A stretch of DNA of 64,000 nucleotides from Thalassolituus oleivorans MIL-1 (GTDB taxonomy: Bacteria > Pseudomonadota > Gammaproteobacteria > Pseudomonadales > Oceanobacteraceae), in the NCBI RefSeq assembly GCF_000355675.1, contig NC_020888.1, positions 407,001 to 471,000 of the forward strand, in the 5' to 3' direction. The position numbers and the translations under genes are program-made. This document shows positions 34,901-45,600 of the stretch, piece by piece. How positions within the stretch are numbered: position 1 is the first letter of the stretch; each line of letters opens with the position of its first letter. The notes under the pieces were generated by a model. That model was not told the origin of the DNA and did not search any database. It was given only the letters and a program-made list of their open reading frames with translations.

Positions 34901-37900
34901 GGTAATGGGCATCAAATTCGTAATCTTTATATAAACTTGGGCTTCGATTCTTACGATGTCGGCTTGTTTTCTTATATCTCCGGCGCAAATGCTGTGATTA
35001 GAAATATTGGACTGACCGGCGGTTTAATGAGTGTTTCTGGCTTTGGTTATGTAGGTGGTTTAGTCGGTTCTGTTGATAACAATGCAAGTATTGAGCAGAG
35101 CTATAGTACAGGGGGGGTATCGGGCGATTTTCAAGTTGGTGGCTTGGTTGGAAAATTAATTTCTGGTTCAACAATGACTAATAGCTTTGCAACTGCTGCT
35201 GTGAGCGGTGGTAATAATGTCGGAGGTTTGGTTGGTTATACTAAATCAAGTGCAATCACAAATTCATTCTCAACGGGCTCAGTTATTGCGAGTAATGGTA
35301 ATGCGGGAGGATTAGTTGGGTATAGCTATAACAGCATTGCGATTACCAGCAGTTATTGGGTTAATGATACGTCAGGTCAGCTAAATAGTTTTGACGATTC
35401 AAAATTCGAGAACTACTTCGCCGCCACGCTAGCCGAATTACAATGCCCAACATCAAGCGATAACACCAACGACTGTGTTGTTAGTAATACGTTGTATACC
35501 AATTGGGATGAAGCTGTGTGGGATTTTGGTTCTTCTATTCAGTTACCTGGATTAATACTTGATGGAATTGTATATCGGGACAGTGATGGCGATGGTTTTC
35601 TGGATGAAGATGATTCTTTCCCATATAGCCATGCGGGGTCTATCGATGATGATAGTGATGGCTATCCCGATGCATGGGCGGCGGACTGTGATACGACCTG
35701 TATTGAAAACAGTGGTTTGATACTGGATCAGTTCCCGGCGATCGCGGGGGCAGGGCCAGACACTGACTTGGATGGTTATCCCGATGTGTGGGCGACGAGC
35801 TGTGATGCCAATTGCCAAGCAGCGACGGGTCTAACGCTTGATAGTTACCTTGATGATACGGATAACGACGGTATCAATAATAGCGACGACACCGACGATA
35901 ATAATGATGGCATCATCGATGCCGACGCTGATTCTGATGGCTTGATTGATATCTCGAGTCTCGAACAGCTCAATGCGATTCGTTACAACCTAGCCGGCAC
36001 TGGCCGTACCCTTGTTGACGGTGGTGATAGTGACAGCTCTGGTTGCCCTGCCACAGTTATTGATGGCGTGATGCAATTAGTGTGTATTGGTTATGAATTA
36101 ACCACCAACCTTGATTTTGATAGCAACGCCGATGGTGTAATGGATGCGAATGACGCGTATTGGAATGGCGGTGAAGGTTGGATGCCAATCGGTAGCTCTT
36201 CAGTGCCATTTACCAGCATCTTCGATGGTAACGGTCATCAAATTCGTAACTTATACATCGATCGCAGCAACACTGATTATATTGGATTGTTTGGGGCTAT
36301 CTCAGGTGAATCTGCCCAGCTGCGTAATATCGGGTTAACCGGCGAGTTGATGCAAGTGTTGGGAGATGACTACGTTGGTGGGCTTTCGGGTTATGCCAAG
36401 AACGCGGCAATGATAGAGCAGAGTTACGTTACCGGTGCGGTGACCGGTGATTGGTATGTGGGCGGCTTAGTTGGCTATCTCAATGCTAGTGTCATTAACA
36501 ACAGTTACGTCACCGGCGCGGTGACTGGTGATTATTATGTGGGCGGTTTGACTGGTGGGAGCTATAATGCTAGCGCTATTAACAACAGTTTTGCCAGTGG
36601 TGCGGTGACGGGTAATTCTTTTGTTGGCGGCCTAGTTGGCTACTCATCTAGTAGTACCATTAATAGTAGTTTCGCTACTGGGGCGGTGATAGGTGATTCT
36701 TATGTGGGCGGTTTGACTGGCTATAGTAATAGCACAGTTACCAACAGCCATTGGGCTACCGATACCACAGGCCAGCTAAATAGCGATGGAGAATCGGAAT
36801 TCGATAACTACTTCGGTGCTACGCTAGCAGAATTACAATGCCCAATGTCTAGCGATAATACGGACGACTGTGTCATTAGTAATACGCTATATGCCGGATG
36901 GGATAGCAGCGTTTGGGATTTCGGCACTAACACGCAACTTCCCGGCTTAATGTTGAGTGGCACTACCTATCGTGATAGCGATGGTGATGGCTCGCTCGAT
37001 GGCGACGATGTCTATCCAAACAACCGCGCGGCGTCTTGGGATAGTGATCACGACGGGTATGCTGATGCATGGACCATTGGCTGCGATGCGAGCTGTATCG
37101 CAAACAGTGGGTTAACACTGGACCATTTCCCTGCCACTGCGGCCGCCTGGCAAGACACCGACCTGGATGGTTATCCGGATGCGTGGGCTGCGGGCTGCGA
37201 TGCGACCTGTATCGCAAACAGTGGGTTAACACTGGATCAATTCCCGACAACTGCGGCCGCTTGGCAAGATACCGATCTGGATGGCTATCCCGATGCGTGG
37301 GCGGCGGACTGTGATATGACCTGTATCGCAAACAGTGGGTTAACACTGGACCATTTCCCTGCCACTGCGGCCGCCTGGCAAGACACCGACCTGGATGGTT
37401 ATCCGGATGCATGGGCGCTTGATTGTGATGCTACCTGCATTGAAAACAGTGGGTTAACACTGGATCAATTCCCGACAACTGCGGCCGCTTGGCAAGATAC
37501 CGATCTGGATGGTTATCCGGATGTGTGGGCGGCGGACTGTGATACGACCTGTATTGAAAACAGTGGTTTGATACTGGATCAGTTCCCAGCGATCGCGGGG
37601 GCAGGGCCAGACACTGACTTAGATGGTTATCCCGATGTGTGGGGGACGAGCTGTGATGCCAATTGCCAAGCAGCGACGGGTCTCACACTTGATCGTTACC
37701 TTGATGATACGGATAACGACGGTATCAATAATAGCGACGACACCGACGATAATAATGATGGCATCACCGATGCGGATGCGGACTCTGATGGCTTGATTGA
37801 TGTCTCCAGTCTCGAACAGCTCAATGCAATTCGCTACAACCTAATGGGCACTGGTCGTACTTTAATAGAAGGCGAGGAAACGGATAGCTCTGGCTGCCCT

Positions 37901-39211
37901 GCAGTTATACTTGACGGCGTGCTTCAAAATCATTGCTGGGGTTATGAGTTAATCAATACCTTGGATTTTGATACTAATGCCGATGGCGTTATTGATGCGA
38001 ATGATGCGTATTGGAATGAGGGATATGGGTGGGAGTCGATTGGTACCGATTATGACACACCATTTACCAGCACCTTCGATGGTAACGGGCATCAAATTCG
38101 TAACTTGTATATCAATCGCAGCAACACTGATTATATTGGATTGTTTGGGGCTATCTCAGGTGAATCTGCCCAGCTGCGTAATATCGGATTAACCGGCGAG
38201 CTGATGCAAGTGCTGGGAGATTACTACGTTGGTGGGCTTTCGGGTTATGCCAAGAACGCGGCAATGATAGAGCAGAGTTACGTTATTGGCGTCGTTACAG
38301 GGTATCGGTATGTGGGCGGCTTGGCTGGCTATCTATCGAGTAGCGTCATTAATAACAGTTACGTCACCGGCGCGGTGATGGGTAATTCTTCTGTTGGCGG
38401 CCTAGTTGGCTACTTCTCTAGTAGTACCATTAATAGTAGTTTCGCTACTGGTGCGGTGACGGGTAATTCTTCTGTCGGCGGTTTGGCTGGTTATAGCAAT
38501 AGCTATGTAATCACCAACAGCCATTGGGCTACCGATACCACAGGCCAGCTAAATAGCGATGGAGAATCGGAATTCGATAACTACTTCGGTGCTACGCTAG
38601 CTGAATTACAATGCCCAACATCCAGTGATAATACCGACGACTGTGTCATTAGTAATACGCTTTATGCCGGATGGGATAGCAGCGTTTGGGATTTCGGTAC
38701 CTCTACGCAATTACCCGGTTTAATCATTAATGGAATTGTTTATCGCGATGAAGACGGTAATGGCAGCCTTGATGAAAACCAAGCGCCGACGGTGACTCTA
38801 ACCTTAAAGCAAGACGGTTATGTGGTGTCTGACATTACCGCGGGTGATGGTGATGTCACGTTAGAAGCAACAATAACTGACCCTGATGCAAGTGATCGCC
38901 ATACATTAAGCTGGACGTATGACGGAATCACAGTCATGAGCGAAACCGACACTGGCGTTACGTTTAAGTCGGATAATTTAGTGGCGGGCGAATACACGGT
39001 TTCTGTCGTTGTGACAGATAATCGCTACTCACCATTAAGTGCTAAAGCGGAAATTACATTCACCGTTTATTCGGCTTATGTTCCTGAGCCAGCTCCTGAA
39101 AATACCTCTTCAGGTAAAAAAGGCGGTGGCGGTGCATTAGGCTTAATCTGGCTGATGCTGTGTGGCGGATTGGTGTATGCACGTCAGCGCCGTGTGGTGT
39201 TTGCGGGTTAA
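31910..39211 (+). CDS. Giant five-module GLUG-repeat protein with GlyGly-CTERM-like tail
   Basis: This 2433-aa secreted protein has a signal peptide ending PSAFA (residue 24). Five modules start near bases 31982, 33251, 34568, 35918 and 37770. Each opens with an acidic DGLI-(D/E) calcium-type segment and an IRYNL helix. FDTNADGVMD and a YWN-GW-PIG strand follow, then FDGNGHQIRNLYIN and runs of VGGLVGY-type GLUG repeats separated by SFATGAVTG. Each ends in LAELQCP and WDFGT-QLPGLIL. Thrombospondin-3-like linkers with a CDxxC pair join the modules. A PKD-like domain precedes GKKGGGGALGLIWLMLCGG and a basic end, the form of a rhombosortase substrate. It is probably a calcium-stabilised surface or matrix protein. 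Rhombosortase itself is not in the window. Confidence 0.82.
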   Translation: MAITPFRLLMPMILGCLIMPSAFAESGRADYDLDDDGLIEINSLADLDEIRNNLDGTSLYGDSTGCPVDGCIGFELTTMLDFDTNADGVMDTNDAYWNGGDGWMPIGSSSTPFTTTFDGNGHQIRNLYINRTSTYYVGLFGFISGESAQLRNIGLTGKLMKVQGYYYVGGLVGYAKNEAIIEQSYVTGAVTGDYYVGGLAGYLSSSRALNNSFATGAVTGDYYVGGLAGYLSSSSAINNSFASGAVTGNSSVGGLVGYSFSSVITNSYWAVDTTGISSTSTSAASLAELQCPVSGNDTSCVTDKTLYAEWDSGVWDFGTNVQLPGLILSGTTYRDSDSDGLLDEDDAFPNNHAASWDGDNDGHPDMWTIGCDANCMSNSGLTLDQLPSNPAAWQDEDLDGYPESWADSCDSNCQNTSDLTLDRYPNDSDNDGINNSEDTDDNNDGITDADADSDGLIDVSSLVQLNAIRYNLAGTGRTLIEGDETDNSGCPIVLFEGLLQSHCIGYELTSNLDFDTNGDGVMDDKDDYWNDGKGWESIGSSSIPYTSTFDGRGHQIRNLYINGSSISYVGLFGVIYGSKAVIRNTGLTGALMNIIGRDSVGGLVGSASNSARIEQSYFSGLVTGKGRHIGGLVGELSLGSMMSNCFVTGVVNGSANVGGLAGSLYNVSSISNSFSTALITAIDSDAGSLVGYSYDSNITNSYWAIDTTGQIISSEVSVVDHNSGATLSELQCPISSDNIDDCVASNSLYTAWGESLWDFGTSTQLPGLILDGIVYRDSDGDGFLDNDEAFPNEYAASYDSDEDGHPDAWTLGCDAECIARSTLTLDQYPSNAAVWQDEDLDGYPDSWSDGCDSSCQNASGLTLDSHPNDIDNDGINDSEDNDDNNDGIVDADADSNGLIEISSLEQLSAIRYNLAGTGRTLAKGYETDSSGCPAAIYQGILQLHCKGYELTTDLDFDTNADGAIDENDSYWNSNKGWVPIGWERRSHSASKFTAIFDGNGHQIRNLYINLGFDSYDVGLFSYISGANAVIRNIGLTGGLMSVSGFGYVGGLVGSVDNNASIEQSYSTGGVSGDFQVGGLVGKLISGSTMTNSFATAAVSGGNNVGGLVGYTKSSAITNSFSTGSVIASNGNAGGLVGYSYNSIAITSSYWVNDTSGQLNSFDDSKFENYFAATLAELQCPTSSDNTNDCVVSNTLYTNWDEAVWDFGSSIQLPGLILDGIVYRDSDGDGFLDEDDSFPYSHAGSIDDDSDGYPDAWAADCDTTCIENSGLILDQFPAIAGAGPDTDLDGYPDVWATSCDANCQAATGLTLDSYLDDTDNDGINNSDDTDDNNDGIIDADADSDGLIDISSLEQLNAIRYNLAGTGRTLVDGGDSDSSGCPATVIDGVMQLVCIGYELTTNLDFDSNADGVMDANDAYWNGGEGWMPIGSSSVPFTSIFDGNGHQIRNLYIDRSNTDYIGLFGAISGESAQLRNIGLTGELMQVLGDDYVGGLSGYAKNAAMIEQSYVTGAVTGDWYVGGLVGYLNASVINNSYVTGAVTGDYYVGGLTGGSYNASAINNSFASGAVTGNSFVGGLVGYSSSSTINSSFATGAVIGDSYVGGLTGYSNSTVTNSHWATDTTGQLNSDGESEFDNYFGATLAELQCPMSSDNTDDCVISNTLYAGWDSSVWDFGTNTQLPGLMLSGTTYRDSDGDGSLDGDDVYPNNRAASWDSDHDGYADAWTIGCDASCIANSGLTLDHFPATAAAWQDTDLDGYPDAWAAGCDATCIANSGLTLDQFPTTAAAWQDTDLDGYPDAWAADCDMTCIANSGLTLDHFPATAAAWQDTDLDGYPDAWALDCDATCIENSGLTLDQFPTTAAAWQDTDLDGYPDVWAADCDTTCIENSGLILDQFPAIAGAGPDTDLDGYPDVWGTSCDANCQAATGLTLDRYLDDTDNDGINNSDDTDDNNDGITDADADSDGLIDVSSLEQLNAIRYNLMGTGRTLIEGEETDSSGCPAVILDGVLQNHCWGYELINTLDFDTNADGVIDANDAYWNEGYGWESIGTDYDTPFTSTFDGNGHQIRNLYINRSNTDYIGLFGAISGESAQLRNIGLTGELMQVLGDYYVGGLSGYAKNAAMIEQSYVIGVVTGYRYVGGLAGYLSSSVINNSYVTGAVMGNSSVGGLVGYFSSSTINSSFATGAVTGNSSVGGLAGYSNSYVITNSHWATDTTGQLNSDGESEFDNYFGATLAELQCPTSSDNTDDCVISNTLYAGWDSSVWDFGTSTQLPGLIINGIVYRDEDGNGSLDENQAPTVTLTLKQDGYVVSDITAGDGDVTLEATITDPDASDRHTLSWTYDGITVMSETDTGVTFKSDNLVAGEYTVSVVVTDNRYSPLSAKAEITFTVYSAYVPEPAPENTSSGKKGGGGALGLIWLMLCGGLVYARQRRVVFAG
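37046..37690 (+). repeat. 114-bp (38-aa) tandem linker repeats
   Basis: Six units begin at 37046, 37160, 37274, 37388, 37502 and 37616 inside the second GLUG gene. Each encodes DLDGYPDAWA, CDxxC, SGLTLDQFP and AAAWQDT. Units 1 and 3 share DHFPATAAAW and units 2 and 4 share DQFPTTAAAW, a 228-bp higher-order repeat. Other inter-module linkers in this gene have only two units, so the array has expanded here. Confidence 0.9.
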
Positions 39212-39241
39212 GCTTTTAACACGTGTTTTAGCTAGATCTTA

Positions 39242-39278
39242 AATCGAAGCCAGAATAGATTCTGGCTTCGATTTTTTA
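39242..39278 (+). terminator. Intrinsic terminator of the second GLUG gene
   Basis: AATCGAAGCCAGAAT (39242-39256), AG, ATTCTGGCTTCGATT (39259-39273) forms a perfect long stem followed by a T run. An identical copy ends the third GLUG gene at 46750. Confidence 0.95.
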
Positions 39279-39315
39279 TATGCAATATTTAATGAGAAAA
39301 TAATTAGCCGCCACA

Positions 39316-39344
39316 CTGACGTAGCGGTGCGTGTTCTATATAAT
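39316..39344 (+). promoter_or_regulatory. Candidate sigma-70 promoter of the third GLUG gene
   Basis: CTGACG (39316-39321), a 17-base spacer and TATAAT (39339-39344) make a good housekeeping promoter. The leader to the ATG at 39616 would be about 265 nt. Predicted from consensus only. Confidence 0.5.
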
Positions 39345-39562
39345 TGCGCTGGTTTAAGAAGCCCAGATTTACAGCTTTTGGTATCGTCAGATATCTAAGA
39401 GCACCAAGGATGATGATTTTTCGAATGGAATTCGCTCAGCCGCAGAGATGCTGGCTACTTTCCTCGCGTTAATTCGACATCCTCAGTATTTGAAAATCAG
39501 ACATCGAGTTCTAGCACATTGATATTCGCTAGCAATCAGTAACTCGCTGATATGTGTATTAG

Positions 39563-39607
39563 CATGGCCACTCATTTAAATGGTCATGAAACTGTTAAAA
39601 GGATGTT
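39563..39607 (+). promoter_or_regulatory. Leader stem-loop and RBS element of the third GLUG gene
   Basis: CATGGCCA (39563-39570) pairs with TGGTCATG (39581-39588) with one G-U pair, 8 bases before AAAAGGATGTT (39597-39607). The chosen start ATGGCCAT at 39616 can also pair with the ATGGCCA arm, as in the first GLUG gene. The arrangement is conserved although the sequence around it differs. Confidence 0.5.
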
Positions 39608-39615
39608 ACCCAGCT

Positions 39616-42600
39616 ATGGCCATCACACCGCTCCGCCTACTTATGCCGATGATTCTCGGTTGCCTCATTGTGCCTTCGGCCTTCGCTGAAAGTGGCCGTG
39701 CCGACTATGACCTTGACGACGACGGCTTGATTGAAATCAATAGCCTCGCCGACCTCAATGAAATTAGAAATAACCTAGATGGCACAAGCCTGTACGGTGA
39801 TAGCACCGGCTGCCCAATGGACGGTTGTATTGGTTTTGAATTAACCACCACGCTGGACTTTGATACCAATGCCGATGGTGTCATGGATGCGAATGATGCG
39901 TATTGGAATGAGGGAGCTGGCTGGATGCCAATCTCTAGCTCCTCAACACCATTTACCACCACCTTTGATGGTAACGGGCATCAAATTCGTAACTTGTATA
40001 TCAATCGCAGCAACACTGATTATATTGGATTGTTTGCGGCTATCTCAGGTGAATCTGCCCAGCTGCGTAATATCGGATTAACCGGCGAGCTGATGCAAGT
40101 GCTGGGAGATTACTACGTTGGTGGGCTTGTGGGCTATGCCGGTAGCTCTGCAACGATTAGTCAAAGCTATGTCAGCGGAATTATTACTGGCGACAGATAC
40201 GTAGGCGGCTTAGCAGGGACCCTCGACACTAATAGCACTATTAGAAACAGCTTTGCCACAGGTACAGTCAGTGGCAATGTCCGTATTGGAGGACTGGCTG
40301 GGTATCTAAACGGTAGTTCCATCGTCAATAGTTTTGCCGCAGGCTATGTGCGAGGAGTCGGTTACTATGGAGGTATAGGGGGGGCGGTGTTTTTTGGCTC
40401 CTTTATCGAAAATAGTTATTCAATCGTTGCCGTGAATGGAACAGACATTGATAGCTTCTCAATTAAAGCAACTACTTTAGTTGAACTCCAATGTCCAGTC
40501 GGCGCTAGTAATACTAGCTGCATTGCCGATAAAGTGCTCTATGCCGAATGGGATAACAATGTCTGGGATTTTGGTACAAGTAATCAGCTTCCCGGTTTGA
40601 TTCTAGAAGGCATTACCTATAGAGACAGTGATGGCGATGGTTCGCTGGATAGCGACGATGCATTTGCAAATAATTTTGCAGCGTCTTTGGATAGGGACAA
40701 TGATGGTCATCCTGATATATGGACAATAGGTTGTGATGCTAATTGTATTTCAAACAGTGGTCTAACTCTTGATCAGTTCCCCAGTAATCCGGCCGTTTGG
40801 CAGGATGAAGATTTAGATGGCTACCCAGATAGCTGGATAGATAGCTGCGGTACGAGTTGCCAAGCAGCATCAGGCCTAGCACTCGATAGCTATCCTAACG
40901 ATACCGATAACGACGGTATCAATAATAGCGAAGACACCGACGATAATAACGACGGTATCACTGATGCTGATGCTGATTCTGATGGATTGATTGATATATC
41001 GAGTCTCGAACAACTCGACGCGATTCGTTATAACCTAGTGGGTACTGGCCGCACTTTAAGCGAAGGTGAGCAAACGGATAGTTCTGGTTGTCCACCAGTG
41101 ATACTTGATGGAGTGCTTCAGTTGCATTGCTCTGGGTATGAACTCACCAATAATTTAGACTTTGATACCAACGCCGATGATACGATGGATGAGCGCGATG
41201 CTTATTGGAACGATGGTGAAGGCTGGGAGCCAATAGGTAATTCTACTTCACCTTTTGAAGCAATATTTGATGGTAAAGGTTATCAAATACTTAACCTTTA
41301 TATAAAAAGTGGTTCAGATACAGGGCTATTTGGCGCTATTGAAGGCGTGAATGCAAATCTTCGTAATATAGGCCTCACTGGGCCGCTGATGAACGTGGAA
41401 GGTTACGATAATGTTGGTGGGTTAGTGGGTTTTGCATTGGTTGGCTCAAGTATTAACGAGTGCTACTCGACAGGAGAGATTACAGGGAGGGATAACGTAG
41501 GTGGACTGGTAGGAAATTTAGATTACTCAGCTATAAATAATAGTTTTGCTACTGGAAATGTTACTGCCAATGGGTATGTTGGTAGCTTGCTTGGTTCTTT
41601 ACATGATTCTTCTGTAAATAACAGTTTTGCCACAGGTCGAGTTTATGCAAAATCAATTAGCGGTATCGGCGGACTGATTGGTTATTTCCCTTTCGACAAT
41701 GACATTCTTAATAGCCACTGGGCAACCGATACTACTGGCCAACTCAATAGCGCGGGAGAATCGGAGTTTGATAACTACTTCGGTGCCACGTTGGCGGAAT
41801 TACAATGCCCAACGGCTCGCGATAATGCGGACGACTGTGTTATTAGTAATACGCTGTATGCCGGATGGGATAGCAGTGTTTGGGATTTTGGTAGCAATAC
41901 AGAACTACCGGGTTTGATTCTCGATGGCGTAGTTTATCGTGATAGTGACGGTGATGGATCTCTTGATGGCGATGATGCTTTTCCGAATATCTGGGCTGCG
42001 ACTATAGATGCTGACCGTGATGGTTACCCTGATGCTTGGAACATAAACTGTGATACCGAGTGCTTGGAAACGAGTGGGTTAACACTAGATCAATTCCCGA
42101 CGACGTCTGCTGCTTGGGAAGATAAAGATATAGATGGCGACCCCGATAGCTGGGCTCCTGATTGCGATATTAGTTGCCAAAATGACTCTGGTTTGACGCT
42201 AGATATTTTCCCTAACGATATTGATAACGATGGTATTAATAACACGGACGATAACGATGATAATAACGACGGTATCATGGATGCGGATGCAGATTCTGAT
42301 GGCTTGATTGATATCTCTAGTCTTGAACAGTTCAACGCGATTCGTTACAACCTAGCGGGCACTGGTCGTACTTTAATTGAAGGTGAAGAAACGGATAGCT
42401 CTGGCTGCCCTGCAGTTATACTTGCCGGCGTGCTTCAACATCATTGCTGGGGTTATGAGTTAATCAATACCTTGGATTTTGATACCAATACCGATGGCGT
42501 AATTGATGAGAATGACGCCTATTGGAATGAAGGCGATGGGTGGGAGCCGATTGGTACTTCATCATCTTTATCGTTTCAAGCAATCTTTGATGGCAATGGC

Positions 42601-45600
42601 TATCAAATTCGCAATTTATATATTAATCGCAGCAGCACAAATTACGTTGGATTATTTGGATATATCTCGGGTGAATCTGCTCAGCTACGCAATATCGGAT
42701 TAACCGGCGAGATGATGCGTGTTGTGGGGAATGACTACGTTGGTGGGCTAGTGGGCTATGCCAAGAACGCCGCAAGGATAGAGCAGAGTTACGTCACCGG
42801 AGTGGTGATCGGTGATGATTATGTGGGCGGTTTATTGGGATCCCTCTCCATTTATGGCGTCATAAGTGAAAGCTTTGCTACAGGTAAAGTGAGTGGCTCT
42901 ACTTACGTTGGTGGTTTAGTCGGGCATTTATCTCGGTCAGAACTAACTAATAGCTTTGCCTCAGGTAGTGTTGAGGGCAATGGCGGGGTCGGTGGTTTGG
43001 TGGCGTATTTCGATTACTTCTCTACCCTAGAGAATAGCTTCGCCGTTGGACACGTTGCTGGCGTAAGCTACGGTATAGGTGGTCTACTTGGATATAGCAA
43101 CAGTACAACTATCAACAGCCATTGGGCTACCGACACCACAGGCCAACTAAATAGCGAGAGAGAATCAGAGCTCGACAACTACTTCGGTTCCACGTTAGCA
43201 GAATTACAGTGCCCGACGTCCAGTGATAATAAAGATGACTGTGTCATTAGTAATACGCTTTATGCTGGATGGGATAGTAGTATTTGGAATTTCGGTACCT
43301 CTACGCAATTACCTGGTTTAATCATTAATGGAATTATTTATAGGGATGGCGATGGCGATGGCTTGTTGGATGAGGATGATGCATTCCCATACAACCATGC
43401 GGCGTCTAGCGATGATGACAGTGATGGCTATGCGGATGTTTGGACGATTGGCTGCGATGACAATTGTATTTCAAGCAGCGGGCTAACACTTGATCAGTTC
43501 CCTAGTGATTCAGCTGCTTGGCAGGATGAGGACTTAGATGGTTATCCCGACAGTTGGACAGATGGCTGCGATGCTAATTGCCAAGCAACGTCAGGTCTAA
43601 CGCTTGATAGCTATCCTAACGATACCGATAACGACGGTATCAATAATAGCGATGACACCGACGATAATGACGACGGCATTACTGATGCGGATGCGGACTC
43701 TAATGGCTTGATTGATATTTCGAGTCTCGAACAGCTCAATGCGATTCGTTACAACCTCGCTGGCACTGGTCGTACTTCAATTGAAGGAGCGGAGACTGAT
43801 AGTTCGGGCTGCCCTGCAGTGATATTGGATGGCGTGCTTCAATTGCATTGCTCTGGGTATGAGTTAACCAATATCTTGGATTTCGACACCAATGCTGATG
43901 GCGTAATGGATGAGAATGACGTGTATTGGAATGACGGGGAGGGATGGGTGCCGGTAGGTGATTATGATTTGCCATATACAGCAGTCTTTGACGGCAACGG
44001 CTATCAAATCCGCAACTTATACATTAATCGTCCCAGTACCAATGGCGTAGGACTATTTGGATATGTTTCTGAAAAAACGGCTGAGCTACGTAATATTGGA
44101 TTAACCGGCGAGCTAATGCGTGCTATTGGTGGAAACAATACTGCTGGGCTTGTAGGGGTTGCCTACCGGGGGGCGACGATTAGTCGAAGCTATACAACGG
44201 GAGATGTTGCTGGCGGTGAAAACGTAGGTGGATTAGCTGGGAACCTATCCCAAAACAATACAACCATTAACAGTTTTGCTTCAGGAACTGTCAGCGGCTC
44301 CAGTTATGTCGGAGGACTTGCTGGGCGTATATCATCTAGTACTAATCTAACCAACAGCTTTGCCACCGGAAGAGTCAATGCTGCTAGTCGATCTAGTGGT
44401 GGTTTAGTCGGTGAAATAGCAAATAAAAGCGCAATTTCTAATAGTTTTGCAACTGGTTCAGTTACCTCGAGTGAAAGTCTCGTAGGGGGCCTCGTTGGTT
44501 ATATGTATGGCGATAGCACTATTACCGACAGCCATTGGTCTACCGACACTACCGGCCAACCTAATAGTGCTTTGGAATCGGAATTCGACAACTACTTCGG
44601 TGCCACACTGGCTGAATTACAATGCCCAACGTCTAGCGATAATACGGACGACTGTGTCATTAGTAATACGCTTTATGCTGGATGGGATAGCAGCATTTGG
44701 GATTTCGGTACGTCTACGCAATTGCCTGGCTTAATCATTAATGGGATTCTCTATAGAGATAGTGATGGTGATAGCTTACTGGATGAAGATGATGCATTCC
44801 CCAATAAATATGCGGCGTCTAGCGATGCCGATGGTGATGGCTATGCGGATACTTGGACGATTGGCTGCGATGCCAATTGTATTAATAACAGCGGTCTAAC
44901 ACTTGATCAGTTCCTGGGTAACTCGGCTGCTTGGCAGGATGAGGATCTCGATGGTTATCCCGATAGTTGGGCGGAGGGTTGTGATTCCAGCTGCCAAAAC
45001 TCGTCTGGCCTAGCACTTGACGACTTCCTGAATGATACTGATAACGACGGTATTAGTAATAGCGACGACACCGACGATAATAACGACGGCATCATGGATG
45101 CGGATGCCGATTCTGATGGCTTGATTGAGGTTTCCACACTCGAACAGCTTAATGCTATTCGTTACAACCTAGCGGGTACTGGTCGTACTTCAAGTGAAGG
45201 TGAGGAAATTGATAGTTCAGGTTGCCCTGCTGTAATACTCGCTGGTGTGCTTCAGTTGCAGTGCTCTGGGTATGAACTCACCAATAACTTGGATTTTGAT
45301 ACCAATGCCGATGGGCGTATGAGTGCGAATGACACGTACTGGAACGGCGAGGAAGGTTGGTTGCCAATCGGCACGTCCTCGCTGTTCCCGTTTAAAGCAA
45401 TCTTTGATGGCAACGGCTATCAAGTTCGAAACTTGTATATCAATCGTAGCCGCACCGATTACGTAGGACTATTTGGATATATTTCAGGAAAATCCGCTGA
45501 GCTACGCAATATCGAATTAACAGGCGAATTGACGCGTGTTGTTGGTGATGACTATGTTGGAGGGCTTGTGGGTCATGCCAATAACGTTGAAACGATCAGT

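Larger units (their letters stand above)
39212..39615 (+). other. Intergenic region between the two giant GLUG genes
   Basis: After the terminator come a candidate promoter (39316-39344), about 220 bases of leader without a credible ORF, a segment CAGTATTTGAAAAT...TCGAGTT...AGCACATT at 39484-39520 that recurs downstream of the third gene at 46792-46830, the leader hairpin (39563-39588) and the shared RBS element. Confidence 0.6.
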
